A DNA stretch of 15,357 nt from Prevotella sp. UBA2756 (lineage in GTDB: Bacteria; Bacteroidota; Bacteroidia; Bacteroidales; Bacteroidaceae), in NCBI GenBank assembly GCA_002353205.1, contig DEJE01000024.1:1-15357 (forward strand). Reading direction: 5' to 3'. This document shows positions 1-5,677 of this stretch, one piece after another. Made by a program: the position numbers and the translations under genes. Below the pieces are notes generated by a model, which ran no database searches, had not been told where the DNA came from, and saw only the letters and a program-made list of their open reading frames with translations. Each line of letters opens with the position of its first letter. Position 1 is the stretch's first letter.

Positions 1-17
1 GAGTAGGTAGCCGCCTT
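1..17 (+). rRNA. rrf: 3' end of a 5S rRNA gene (partial)
   Basis: The first 15 bases (GAGTAGGTAGCCGCC) match from memory the conserved 3' end of Bacteroidetes 5S rRNA, which normally reads GGGAGAGTAGGT-GC-GCC. A strong intrinsic terminator follows within 15 bases, as expected at the end of an rRNA operon. Only the tail of the molecule is inside the window, so the call rests on this short motif plus context; the exact 3' end (about 15-18) is an estimate. Confidence 0.75.
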
Positions 18-30
18 CTTTTAAAGCGAG

Positions 31-64
31 AGTCCCTTTCAGCAAAAGCTGGAGGGGACTTTTT
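31..64 (+). terminator. Intrinsic terminator of the rRNA operon
   Basis: A 13-bp stem (31-43 with 48-60, two G-U pairs) closes an AAAA loop and is followed directly by a run of five T. This is a textbook rho-independent terminator on the plus strand, placed just after the 5S rRNA end. From here to the stop codon of the next gene (65-276) I see no gene, only the two hairpins listed separately. Confidence 0.85.
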
Positions 65-110
65 ATGTGTCTGTGCCTTGCCTTCCCTGCTGGTCACACT
101 GTCTTTCCTT

Positions 111-151
111 CCTTACCTTATCCTGTTCAGTCGATAAGATTGAAGGTAAGG
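111..151. repeat. Nested inverted repeat downstream of the rRNA terminator
   Basis: Arms CCTTACCTT (111-119) and AAGGTAAGG (143-151) are perfect complements. A second inverted repeat, CTTATC (117-122) with GATAAG (133-138), overlaps the left arm by three bases, so the two hairpins compete at their junction. No T-run follows on either strand, so a terminator role is not supported. Function unknown. Confidence 0.5.
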
Positions 152-205
152 TGTATCATAGACAACTTGTAATGAAAACGTCCTATGCGTGAGGTCATAA
201 TAGAA

Positions 206-239
206 GCGCCCTGTGGAGCAATGAAGCTTCGCAGGGCGC
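206..239 (-). terminator. Hairpin terminator after the leucine-rich-repeat gene
   Basis: Perfect 8-bp arms GCGCCCTG (206-213) and CAGGGCGC (232-239) enclose an 18-base loop that itself holds the palindrome GAAGCTTC. It lies 37 bases past the minus-strand stop codon at 277. The minus-strand sequence after the stem is TTCTATTA, a weak T-run, so termination is likely but not classical. Confidence 0.6.
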
Positions 240-276
240 GTTTGATTTCTGATGTTTGATGACAGGTGTAAACTCA

Positions 277-846
277 CTATTTCACCATCACTTTGCGTGT
301 CTTGCCGCTCTTGTCTCTTACGATGAGAAGTCCACGCTGCGAGGAGGTCATGTGAGAGCCGCTGAGGTCAAAGAACTCCTTGTTGTTTTCCGTTGCTGGG
401 GTTTCGATGGCGGTTGGCACGTCGTACTCATCTATCGGCAGGATGGTGCCGAAGCTACTCCATGGACTTGTTTCCTCGTAATCCTTGAGGGCCGATGCTG
501 GTACGTAAAGCGTGGCGTCGGTCAGGTCGATACCTCCGAACACGGAGTCTTGGTCAGTGGGAATGTCTGGAGTATAGCAAGTAACTGATGACAGGCCGCT
601 GCAATCCAAGAAAGCATAGTCGCCGATGGATGTCACGCCATCATTTATAATTACTTTTTCTATAGATTGTTTAAAAGAATTCCATGGATAGGAGTAGTCT
701 TTTAGATTACCAGTACCAGAAATGATTAGGGTTTTAGTAGCTTCAACATAGGTCCACGTGATGTTGCTGCCACATGTGCCACTACTGTCTGCGCTCGCTA
801 TTGTTGGCAGGAGCGTCAACAGGTATAAGAATAAGTATTTTTTCAT
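277..846 (-). CDS. Short secreted BspA-type leucine-rich-repeat protein
   Basis: This 189-residue protein starts with a Sec signal peptide (MKKYLFLYLLTLLPTIASA, likely cut after residue 19). Residues about 60-95 hold one LRR_5-type unit with the motif GVTSIGDYAFLDCSGLSSV. A stretch of the kind 'DATLYVPASALKDYE...W..FGTILPID' follows, the usual partner of BspA repeats in Prevotella and Bacteroides. The last 35 residues (EFFDLSG ... GLLIVRDKSGKTRKVMVK) resemble the C-terminal module found on many exported Prevotella proteins. Family members usually carry many repeats; this one has essentially a single full unit and may be a reduced copy. BspA-like proteins are surface or secreted and have been linked to adhesion; no specific partner can be read here. 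A promoter is proposed far upstream at 1020-1051, and a hairpin follows the stop. Confidence 0.85.
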   Translation of the reverse strand: MKKYLFLYLLTLLPTIASADSSGTCGSNITWTYVEATKTLIISGTGNLKDYSYPWNSFKQSIEKVIINDGVTSIGDYAFLDCSGLSSVTCYTPDIPTDQDSVFGGIDLTDATLYVPASALKDYEETSPWSSFGTILPIDEYDVPTAIETPATENNKEFFDLSGSHMTSSQRGLLIVRDKSGKTRKVMVK

Positions 847-1019
847 GTTTGTCGTTTTTTATTGAATGTGAACATGCCTGTGGAGCAGGCGGAATGAGTG
901 TTGAGAGCGAATGGTGCTGCGGCGCTACCTATCGTCTGACATGGCGTATGTGATGATGGTTTTTCTTCATATCGATTGTTTTCTGGTTATATACTTGTTT
1001 TAATTTTTTTATTCTGCGG
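847..1019. other. Likely long 5' leader of the leucine-rich-repeat gene, no gene seen
   Basis: No convincing coding sequence is present. If the promoter at 1020-1051 is right, this stretch is transcribed on the minus strand as a leader of about 165 bases. It contains the short hairpin GCCTG-tggag-CAGGC (about 873-889) near the gene. I recognise no riboswitch in it. Confidence 0.4.
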
Positions 1020-1051
1020 CAAAAATATACAAAAAAATGGAACGTGGCCAA
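1020..1051 (-). promoter_or_regulatory. Bacteroidetes-type promoter for the leucine-rich-repeat gene
   Basis: On the minus strand TATTTTTG (1027-1020) matches the -7 box TAnnTTTG exactly. Twenty bases upstream lies TTGG (1051-1048), one mismatch from the -33 box TTTG. Transcription would begin near 1013, about 165 bases before the ATG at 846. No closer match was seen. Confidence 0.45.
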
Positions 1052-1058
1052 TAAAAAG

Positions 1059-1077
1059 TGGTCCAAAATGGTCCAAA
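1059..1077. repeat. Direct repeat TGGTCCAAA, 10-base period, upstream of a promoter
   Basis: TGGTCCAAA occurs at 1059-1067 and again at 1069-1077, one helical turn apart. It lies 7 bases upstream of the proposed -33 box of the minus-strand promoter. The placement suits a binding site for an activator, but no regulator can be named. Confidence 0.4.
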
Positions 1078-1130
1078 TTGAAAAAACGCCGAAATCGCAG
1101 GAAAAGGCTCACACGGGAAGCACGGAAAGG

Positions 1131-1340
1131 CTACTGTGCTAAGAAATCGCTGAATTCTTGTTTCTTGGGGATGATGCTGGTGAAGGGGGGGATGTAGGGT
1201 GGTGCCGGCGGTGCGGGGTATTCAACGGTGGTGGAGGCGTAGTAGCTCCAGCCCTTGGCATGTCGGTAGGCATCGAGTGAGCCTTGCACAACTGGCGCAG
1301 GTTCCCCGGTGGTGATGAGGGGATGTGACGTTTCTGCCAT
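1131..1340 (-). CDS. Possible small proline-rich protein, 69 residues, unknown function
   Basis: The ATG at 1340 opens a 69-residue frame beginning MAETSHPLITTGEPAPVVQG. The central part is rich in proline (VEYPAPPAPPYIPPF, about residues 40-54) and the end reads KKQEFSDFLAQ. There is no signal peptide or membrane segment. I recognise no family. The main support is an exact Bacteroidetes -7 box (TATCTTTG, 1368-1361) ending 20 bases before the ATG. The open frame continues upstream of 1340, but that part would lie across and above the promoter. It may equally be a chance frame in an otherwise empty region of about 680 bases. Confidence 0.35.
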   Translation of the reverse strand: MAETSHPLITTGEPAPVVQGSLDAYRHAKGWSYYASTTVEYPAPPAPPYIPPFTSIIPKKQEFSDFLAQ

Positions 1341-1360
1341 AGTGAAAAGTTTTATAGATG

Positions 1361-1392
1361 CAAAGATAAGACTTTGTGGCGAAATAGACAAG
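1361..1392 (-). promoter_or_regulatory. Bacteroidetes-type promoter for the small proline-rich ORF
   Basis: Minus-strand TATCTTTG (1368-1361) is an exact TAnnTTTG box. CTTG about 20 bases upstream (about 1392-1389) is one mismatch from TTTG. It points at the ORF starting at 1340, with a predicted leader of about 15 bases. Confidence 0.45.
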
Positions 1393-1460
1393 TTTTCGGG
1401 TGCGTAGTCGTGGCGTGGAGAGAAAAAACTGATAGTTTTTGAAATTTCCTGCGGAAAAAC

Positions 1461-1491
1461 TTTGCAGAATGGGAAAAAAGCCGTTACTTTG
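1461..1491 (+). promoter_or_regulatory. Promoter of the outer-membrane beta-barrel gene
   Basis: TTTG (1461-1464), a 19-base spacer and TTACTTTG (1484-1491, one mismatch to TAnnTTTG) form a good Bacteroidetes sigma-ABfr-type promoter. Transcription would start near 1497, giving a leader of about 30 bases before the ATG at 1529. Confidence 0.65.
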
Positions 1492-1528
1492 CATTCAAAT
1501 TGTTTAATCGTTTAATAATCAAGAAAAG

Positions 1529-2128
1529 ATGAAGAAATTTTTCGTAGCAATCGTAGCGCTGTTCTGCTCTGTGACAAGCTTCGCACAGTACAGCAGCGGT
1601 GGTTTTGAACTTGACAAGGAAAGTTTATATTACGGAATCCGCTTCGGTGGCACGCTGGCATCGATCAGCGGCGACTATTCGGTGGGCACCAAGGCTGGTC
1701 TCACTCTCGGCGGTGTCATCGGTCTGCGCCTGTCGAGCTCGAGTCCGGTGTTCCTGGAGTCGGGTATCTACTATACCCAGCGCGGTGCCAAGGACGACGA
1801 CTATGAAATCACTCACAACAACATCGAGCTTCCCGTCGTGGTGAAGTATGGCGTGAAGGCTACCGACGATATCGCCATCCTGCCTTTCATAGGTCCCTAT
1901 TTCGCCTACGCTGCCAGTGCCGACGAGAAGATCAAGAACACAAGCATCACGGCAGCCTTCCCCCGCGTGAACCGTTGGAACATGGGCTTCAAACTGGGTT
2001 GCGGCGCTGAGTATAACAAACTCTATGCCGAAGTGGGCTACCAGATCGGCGTGACCAACATTCTCGATGCCGACGGCGTGAGCGGTCACAACAACGCGCT
2101 GTTCCTCAACCTCGGTGTGAACTTCTAA
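1529..2128 (+). CDS. Outer-membrane beta-barrel protein (PorT/OmpA-like barrel family)
   Basis: The 199-residue protein begins with a signal peptide, MKKFFVAIVALFCSVTSFAQ, with cleavage expected after residue 19 or 20. The mature part alternates polar and hydrophobic residues with many Gly, Tyr and Phe (for example GIRFGGTLASISGD, FLESGIYYTQRG, GFKLGCGAEYNKLYAEVGYQIG). It ends in LFLNLGVNF, with the terminal aromatic residue typical of outer-membrane barrels. Length and pattern fit the Bacteroidetes 'outer membrane beta-barrel' families (PF13568 type), about eight strands. Such proteins are inserted in the outer membrane; a substrate or partner cannot be read from the sequence. The gene has its own promoter and terminator and is a single transcription unit. 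Confidence 0.85.
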   Translation: MKKFFVAIVALFCSVTSFAQYSSGGFELDKESLYYGIRFGGTLASISGDYSVGTKAGLTLGGVIGLRLSSSSPVFLESGIYYTQRGAKDDDYEITHNNIELPVVVKYGVKATDDIAILPFIGPYFAYAASADEKIKNTSITAAFPRVNRWNMGFKLGCGAEYNKLYAEVGYQIGVTNILDADGVSGHNNALFLNLGVNF

Positions 2129-2146
2129 TCACTTCAATTATATATA

Positions 2147-2180
2147 ATGGCGGACACTTTTCAGTGTGTCCGCCATTTTT
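2147..2180 (+). terminator. Intrinsic terminator after the beta-barrel gene
   Basis: Perfect 11-bp arms ATGGCGGACAC (2147-2157) and GTGTCCGCCAT (2166-2176) with an 8-base loop are followed by TTTTT (2176-2180). The left arm begins with an ATG in frame with the histidine kinase downstream, a false start discussed under findings. Confidence 0.9.
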
Positions 2181-2218
2181 CGTTTACAATAATCTTTTCT
2201 TTTCTCCGTTCTAAGGAT

Positions 2219-3373
2219 ATGCAGTGGACTGATCGCATCCGACAGGTGAAGATACTTCTCGTGCTGGTGGCCGTGGTGATAGCGGTGGCCAGCCTCGTCA
2301 TCTCGCACTTCCTTGTACGCGACCTTGCTCAGGAGGAAAAGAACAAGATGGAGGTGTGGGCCGAGGCTATGCGCACGCTGAACCATGCCGACGAAAACAC
2401 CGACCTGAACCTGGTGCTGAAGGTGATCGACGAGAACAACACCATCCCCGTGGTGGTGACCGACGACGAAGGCAACGTGCAGGTGTTCCGCAACGTGGAG
2501 CTGAAAGGCTCCACCTACGCCGACAGCATGGCCTACGCCGCTCAGGAAGGTCGCCGGATGAAGGAGGCCGGTCGCTCGATACGCATCAGCGACGACGCCA
2601 TCGACGTGTGCTACGACGAGTCGGTGATGATCAAGCGCCTTAACGTGTACCCCTACGTGCAGCTGGGCGTGGTGATGCTCTTCGTCGTGGTGGCCATCTT
2701 CGCCCTGCTCACGTCGAAGAAAGCCGAGCAGAACAAGGTGTGGGTGGGACTGTCGAAGGAGACGGCCCACCAGCTCGGCACGCCTATCAGCAGCCTGATG
2801 GCGTGGACGGAGATCCTGAAGGAGAACTATCCCGACGACCCCCTGCTGCCCGAGATGGACAAGGACGTGCAGCGCCTGCAGCTCATCGCCGAGCGCTTCT
2901 CGAAAATCGGGTCGCTGCCCGAGCCCGTGCCGTCGAGCCTGACCGAGGTGATGGAGCACGTCATCGACTACATGGACCGCCGCACGTCGCACAAGGTGAA
3001 GTTCGTCAAGGTGTTCCCCCCGCAGGATATCATCGTGAAGATTAACCCTCCGCTCTTCGAGTGGGTCATCGAGAACCTCTGCAAGAATGCCGTCGACGCG
3101 ATGGAAGGGTCAGGCACCATCACCCTGTTCATGAACGACGAGGTGGGGCGCGTGGCCATCGAGGTGAGCGACACGGGCAAAGGCATCCGCAAGAAAGACA
3201 TCAAGAGCGTGTTCACACCGGGCTTCACCACGAAGAGGCGTGGCTGGGGGCTCGGCCTTTCGCTGGCCAAGCGCATCGTGGAGGAGTATCACAAGGGCCG
3301 TATCTTTGTGGAAAGTTCGGAGCTGGGCAAAGGCACGACGTTCCGCATTGAGTTGAACAAGCAGGTGACATGA
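2219..3373 (+). CDS. Membrane sensor histidine kinase (orphan)
   Basis: Starting at the ATG at 2219 the protein has 384 residues. Membrane segments lie at about 11-33 and 144-165 and enclose a periplasmic domain of about 110 residues with no recognised fold. The HisKA-like part has the phospho-acceptor His184 in KETAHQLGTPISSLMAW. The ATPase domain shows an N box (NLCKNAVDAM, Asn286 and Asn290), a G1 box (DTGKGI, Asp318) and a G2 box (GWGLGLSLAKRI, from Gly342). All key residues are present, so an active kinase that autophosphorylates on histidine is expected. No response regulator is next to it, so its partner is elsewhere. The frame stays open 24 codons further upstream, but that stretch is the terminator hairpin of the previous gene. 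AGGA just before 2219 may act as a weak ribosome site. The input signal is unknown. Confidence 0.9.
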   Translation: MQWTDRIRQVKILLVLVAVVIAVASLVISHFLVRDLAQEEKNKMEVWAEAMRTLNHADENTDLNLVLKVIDENNTIPVVVTDDEGNVQVFRNVELKGSTYADSMAYAAQEGRRMKEAGRSIRISDDAIDVCYDESVMIKRLNVYPYVQLGVVMLFVVVAIFALLTSKKAEQNKVWVGLSKETAHQLGTPISSLMAWTEILKENYPDDPLLPEMDKDVQRLQLIAERFSKIGSLPEPVPSSLTEVMEHVIDYMDRRTSHKVKFVKVFPPQDIIVKINPPLFEWVIENLCKNAVDAMEGSGTITLFMNDEVGRVAIEVSDTGKGIRKKDIKSVFTPGFTTKRRGWGLGLSLAKRIVEEYHKGRIFVESSELGKGTTFRIELNKQVT

Positions 3374-3427
3374 ACGTACCGGAGAGCCGTTTTCGGTTGT
3401 CGCATGAGCCTCCTTTTTCTGCAAAAC

Positions 3428-3516
3428 AATTGATTTTGCGTGGCAAGATAAATTGATTTGCATGGCAATTCCAATTAGATTGTGCACCAAAACAAATTAA
3501 ATTGCAGGGAAGGAAG
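3428..3516. repeat. Four degenerate tandem copies of a ~22-bp AT-rich repeat
   Basis: Copies start at 3428, 3451, 3473 and 3495, that is 23, 22 and 22 bases apart. Each opens with AATTgATTtGC or a variant (AATTGATTTTGCGTGGCAA, AATTGATTTGCATGGCAA, AATTAGATTGTGCACCAA, AATTAAATTGCAGGGAAG). A partial copy may precede them, and GCAAAA/TTTTGC at 3421-3439 forms an imperfect palindrome around the first copy. There are no unique spacers, so it is not a CRISPR array. Short tandem repeats of this length are reported inside MITEs of Porphyromonas gingivalis; whether this is related is not known. Confidence 0.65.
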
Positions 3517-3676
3517 AGCGTATCGGCGGGTGAAGAAGAGGATATCGGCCGGGCATGGCGGATGGAATGGCAGCGGGAAACGGCATCGACAGTGGCCGAC
3601 GAAGCACGTATCCGGATGTATGGCGAGTCTGTATATCCGGCTGAAAGCGGGATTTTTACGAAAAAAAGCGCGATAA
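3517..3676. other. Non-coding stretch between the repeat array and the DUF177 promoter
   Basis: Short open frames of 62-64 codons cross this stretch (3482-3690) but have no family features, and one runs into the DUF177 promoter. I see no RNA gene or terminator here. The histidine kinase gene also lacks a clear terminator after 3373. Confidence 0.4.
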
Positions 3677-3708
3677 TTTGCTCGTTCTGAAAAATATTCG
3701 TAACTTTG
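3677..3708 (+). promoter_or_regulatory. Promoter of the DUF177-rpmF-fabH operon
   Basis: TTTG (3677-3680), a 20-base spacer and TAACTTTG (3701-3708, an exact TAnnTTTG) form a strong match to the Bacteroidetes promoter. The -7 box ends only 8 bases before the ATG at 3717, so the mRNA should have a leader of a few bases at most. Confidence 0.65.
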
Positions 3709-3716
3709 CAGCCCGT

Positions 3717-4244
3717 ATGTGTAGTTTGGAGCGCTTTAAGATTGATTTGAAGGGACTTCAGCCCGGTGAAACCGTGGTTGAATACAGTCTCGGAGACGAC
3801 TATTTTGAAGCCATAGAGGCACCCGAGGTGAAGAGCGGCGCGTTGCATGTGTCGGTGGCCATACGCAGGCAGACCGGCTTTTTTGAGCTGCTTTTCCACA
3901 CGAGTGGCATGGTCGTGGTACCGTGCGACCTCTGTCTGGACGACATGGAACAGCCCATCGAGACGGACAACCGCCTCGTGGCGAAGTTCGGAGACGCTGA
4001 CAGCGAGGACGATGAAGTCGTGATGGTAAGCGAGGACGAAGGAATACTCGACCTGTCGTGGCTCATCTACGAGTTTGTGGCGCTGGCTATACCCATCAGG
4101 CATGTGCATGCACCCGGCAAGTGCAACGCTGCCATGATTCGTGCTCTGGAAGAGCATTCATCTGACCGAAGCAGTGATGAGGAGTCCACCAAGCCCATTG
4201 ACCCGCGTTGGGAAGCGCTTAAGGAGTTAAGAGGGAAGAGTTAA
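3717..4244 (+). CDS. DUF177/YceD family protein (ribosome-linked)
   Basis: The 175-residue protein starts MCSLERFKIDLKGLQPGE and has the family pattern: a beta-rich N-terminus, a C-x2-C motif (PCDLCLDD, Cys70 and Cys73), an acidic middle (DADSEDDEVVMVSEDEG) and a later conserved cysteine (GKC, Cys136). In other bacteria YceD is needed for normal 23S rRNA levels and is encoded next to rpmF, as here; its exact biochemical role is not settled. The start at 3717 is chosen because it fits the family N-terminus and because the frame upstream of it, opening with a TTG, lies inside the promoter. The last six residues and the stop codon fall inside a heptamer tandem repeat. The gene leads an operon with rpmF and fabH. 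Confidence 0.88.
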   Translation: MCSLERFKIDLKGLQPGETVVEYSLGDDYFEAIEAPEVKSGALHVSVAIRRQTGFFELLFHTSGMVVVPCDLCLDDMEQPIETDNRLVAKFGDADSEDDEVVMVSEDEGILDLSWLIYEFVALAIPIRHVHAPGKCNAAMIRALEEHSSDRSSDEESTKPIDPRWEALKELRGKS

Positions 4245-4275
4245 GAATTAAGAGTTAAGAGTTAAGAGTTAAGAG
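4227..4275 (+). repeat. Heptamer tandem array (TTAAGAG)n across a stop codon
   Basis: Seven consecutive 7-base units can be read: TTAAGAG, GGAAGAG, TTAAGAA and four exact TTAAGAG. The DUF177 stop codon TAA (4242-4244) lies in the third unit. The rest of the gap up to rpmF (4276-4370) shows no clear promoter. Confidence 0.85.
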
Positions 4276-4370
4276 TTGAACGATTAACTATTGAGGAATC
4301 TTGATTCTTTGGCGCGCGGCTCATGCCCCAAAACGTAAACAGTAGAATCATTAAAAAATAGTAGAACAAA

Positions 4371-4562
4371 ATGGCACATCCTAAAAGAAGACAATCGAAG
4401 ACGCGTACAGCGAAAAGAAGAACTCACGACAAGGCAGTAGCTCCCACGCTGGCCATTTGCCCGAACTGCGGTGCTTACCATGTGTATCACACCGTATGCC
4501 CCACCTGCGGCTACTATCGCGGCAAGATTGCCATTGTCATGGAGGAAGAAACTGCTGAATAA
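4371..4562 (+). CDS. rpmF: 50S ribosomal protein L32
   Basis: The 63-residue protein begins MAHPKRRQSKTRTAKRRTHD, the signature start of L32. A zinc ribbon of two pairs follows, CPNCG (Cys30, Cys33) and CPTCG (Cys43, Cys46). This is the cysteine-containing, zinc-binding form. L32 sits in the large ribosomal subunit near the peptidyl-transferase region and exit tunnel. The stop is only two bases before the fabH start, so the two are surely co-transcribed. Confidence 0.97.
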   Translation: MAHPKRRQSKTRTAKRRTHDKAVAPTLAICPNCGAYHVYHTVCPTCGYYRGKIAIVMEEETAE

Positions 4563-4564
4563 GA

Positions 4565-5557
4565 ATGAACAGAGTCAACGCTATAATCACCGGCGTGGGT
4601 GGCTACGTCCCTGAATATATCCTCAACAACGAGGAGCTCTCGCGGATGGTCGACACCAACGATGAGTGGATTATGACGCGTGTTGGTATCAAAGAGCGTC
4701 GCATCCTCGTTGAAGAGGGTCTCGGCACCAGCTACATGGCGCGCAAGGCGGCCAAGCAGCTCATCCAGAAGACGGGCGTGGATCCCGATACGATCGATGC
4801 ACTGATTGTTGCCACGTCGACGGCCGACTACAAGTTCCCGTCGACGGCGAGCATCGTGCTCGGTAAGCTGGGTCTGAAGAACGCCTTCGCCTTCGACCTG
4901 TGGGCGGCTTGCTGCGGCTTCCTCTACGCTTTGGATCAGGCTTCGATGATGATTCAGAGCGGACGGGTGAAGAAGGCCATCGTGATCGGAGCCGACAAGA
5001 TGTCGTCGGTGACCGACTATCAGGACCGCCAGACATGCCCGCTCTTCGGCGACGGTGCCGGTGCCGTGCTCGTGGAAGCATCGGAAGAGGAGAACATCGG
5101 TGTGATCGACTCCTATTTCCGCACCGACGGCAAAGGCTTGCCCTTCCTCCACATGAAAGCCGGGGGCAGCGTATGCCCGCCGAGCCATTTCACCGTCGAC
5201 CACCGTCTGCACTACACCTATCAGGAGGGGCGCACCGTGTTCCGCTATGCCGTGACGAGCATGAGCGACGACTGTGCCCTCATTGCCGAGCGCAACGGCC
5301 TGAACAAGGACAATATTCGCTTCATCGTACCCCACCAGGCCAACATCCGCATCATCGAGGCGGTGGCCAAGCGGCTCGATGTGGGCATGGACAAGGTGAT
5401 GGTGAACATCGAGCACTACGGCAACACCTCGGCAGCCACCATCCCGCTGGCTCTGTGGGAGTATGAGAAGGAGCTCAAGAAGGGCGACAACCTCATTCTC
5501 ACCGCTTTCGGAGCAGGCTTCGTGCATGGCGCTTCCTATCTGAAGTGGGCTTATTAG
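4565..5557 (+). CDS. fabH: 3-oxoacyl-ACP synthase III (KAS III)
   Basis: The 330-residue protein has the full FabH triad: Cys116 in AACCGF, His257 in VPHQANIRI and Asn287 in HYGNTSAA. The family N-terminus GVGGYVPEYILNNEEL and the GDGAGAVLV motif (162-170) are present. The enzyme condenses an acyl-CoA primer with malonyl-ACP to start fatty-acid synthesis in the cytoplasm. In Bacteroidetes, which make branched fatty acids, such enzymes often accept branched primers, but that cannot be read here. Many bacteria have plsX between rpmF and fabH; it is absent here. The gene is followed at once by a heptamer array and a long terminator. Confidence 0.96.
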   Translation: MNRVNAIITGVGGYVPEYILNNEELSRMVDTNDEWIMTRVGIKERRILVEEGLGTSYMARKAAKQLIQKTGVDPDTIDALIVATSTADYKFPSTASIVLGKLGLKNAFAFDLWAACCGFLYALDQASMMIQSGRVKKAIVIGADKMSSVTDYQDRQTCPLFGDGAGAVLVEASEEENIGVIDSYFRTDGKGLPFLHMKAGGSVCPPSHFTVDHRLHYTYQEGRTVFRYAVTSMSDDCALIAERNGLNKDNIRFIVPHQANIRIIEAVAKRLDVGMDKVMVNIEHYGNTSAATIPLALWEYEKELKKGDNLILTAFGAGFVHGASYLKWAY

Positions 5558-5559
5558 AA

Positions 5560-5594
5560 CTTATCGTTCATAGTTGAAAGTGCATAGTTCAAGG
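5560..5594 (+). repeat. Degenerate heptamer-period array after fabH
   Basis: Units CTTATCG, TTCATAG, TTGAAAG, TGCATAG and TTCAAGG follow each other in a 7-base rhythm directly after the fabH stop codon. The last units also form the left arm of the terminator at 5577-5633. Confidence 0.5.
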
Positions 5595-5633
5595 TTGTGG
5601 CTTCGGCCGTGATTCTGAACCATGCACTTTTTT
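5577..5633 (+). terminator. Long intrinsic terminator with a TTCG loop after fabH
   Basis: The outer arms AAAGTGCAT (5577-5585) and ATGCACTTT (5622-5630) pair perfectly. An inner part continues with GTTCA/TGAAC and GGC/GCC plus wobble pairs, to a TTCG tetraloop (5602-5605). The stem is followed by a T-run (5628-5633). It should separate the fabH operon from era, although no separate era promoter was recognised. The AAAG/CTTT ends may let it work in both directions. Confidence 0.85.
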
Positions 5634-5645
5634 GTGTTGTAATTA

Positions 5646-5666
5646 TGAACTGTGAATTGTGAACTG
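5646..5666 (+). repeat. Three-unit heptamer array before era
   Basis: TGAACTG, TGAATTG and TGAACTG lie back to back, ending 11 bases before the era start codon. Same 7-base period as the arrays elsewhere in the window, different sequence. Confidence 0.6.
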
Positions 5667-5677
5667 AAATATGAACA

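Noticed and set aside
976..1197. A 73-codon plus-strand open frame
   Set aside because: It runs through an A/T-rich promoter-like region, is rich in Lys and Arg by composition, and has no promoter or family features.
3421..3516. CRISPR array
   Set aside because: The ~22-bp units are directly adjacent and degenerate, with no unique spacers, and no cas gene is present.
3482..3690. Two overlapping plus-strand open frames of 62-64 codons before DUF177
   Set aside because: They start in the repeat array and one overlaps the DUF177 promoter; no homologous features are visible.
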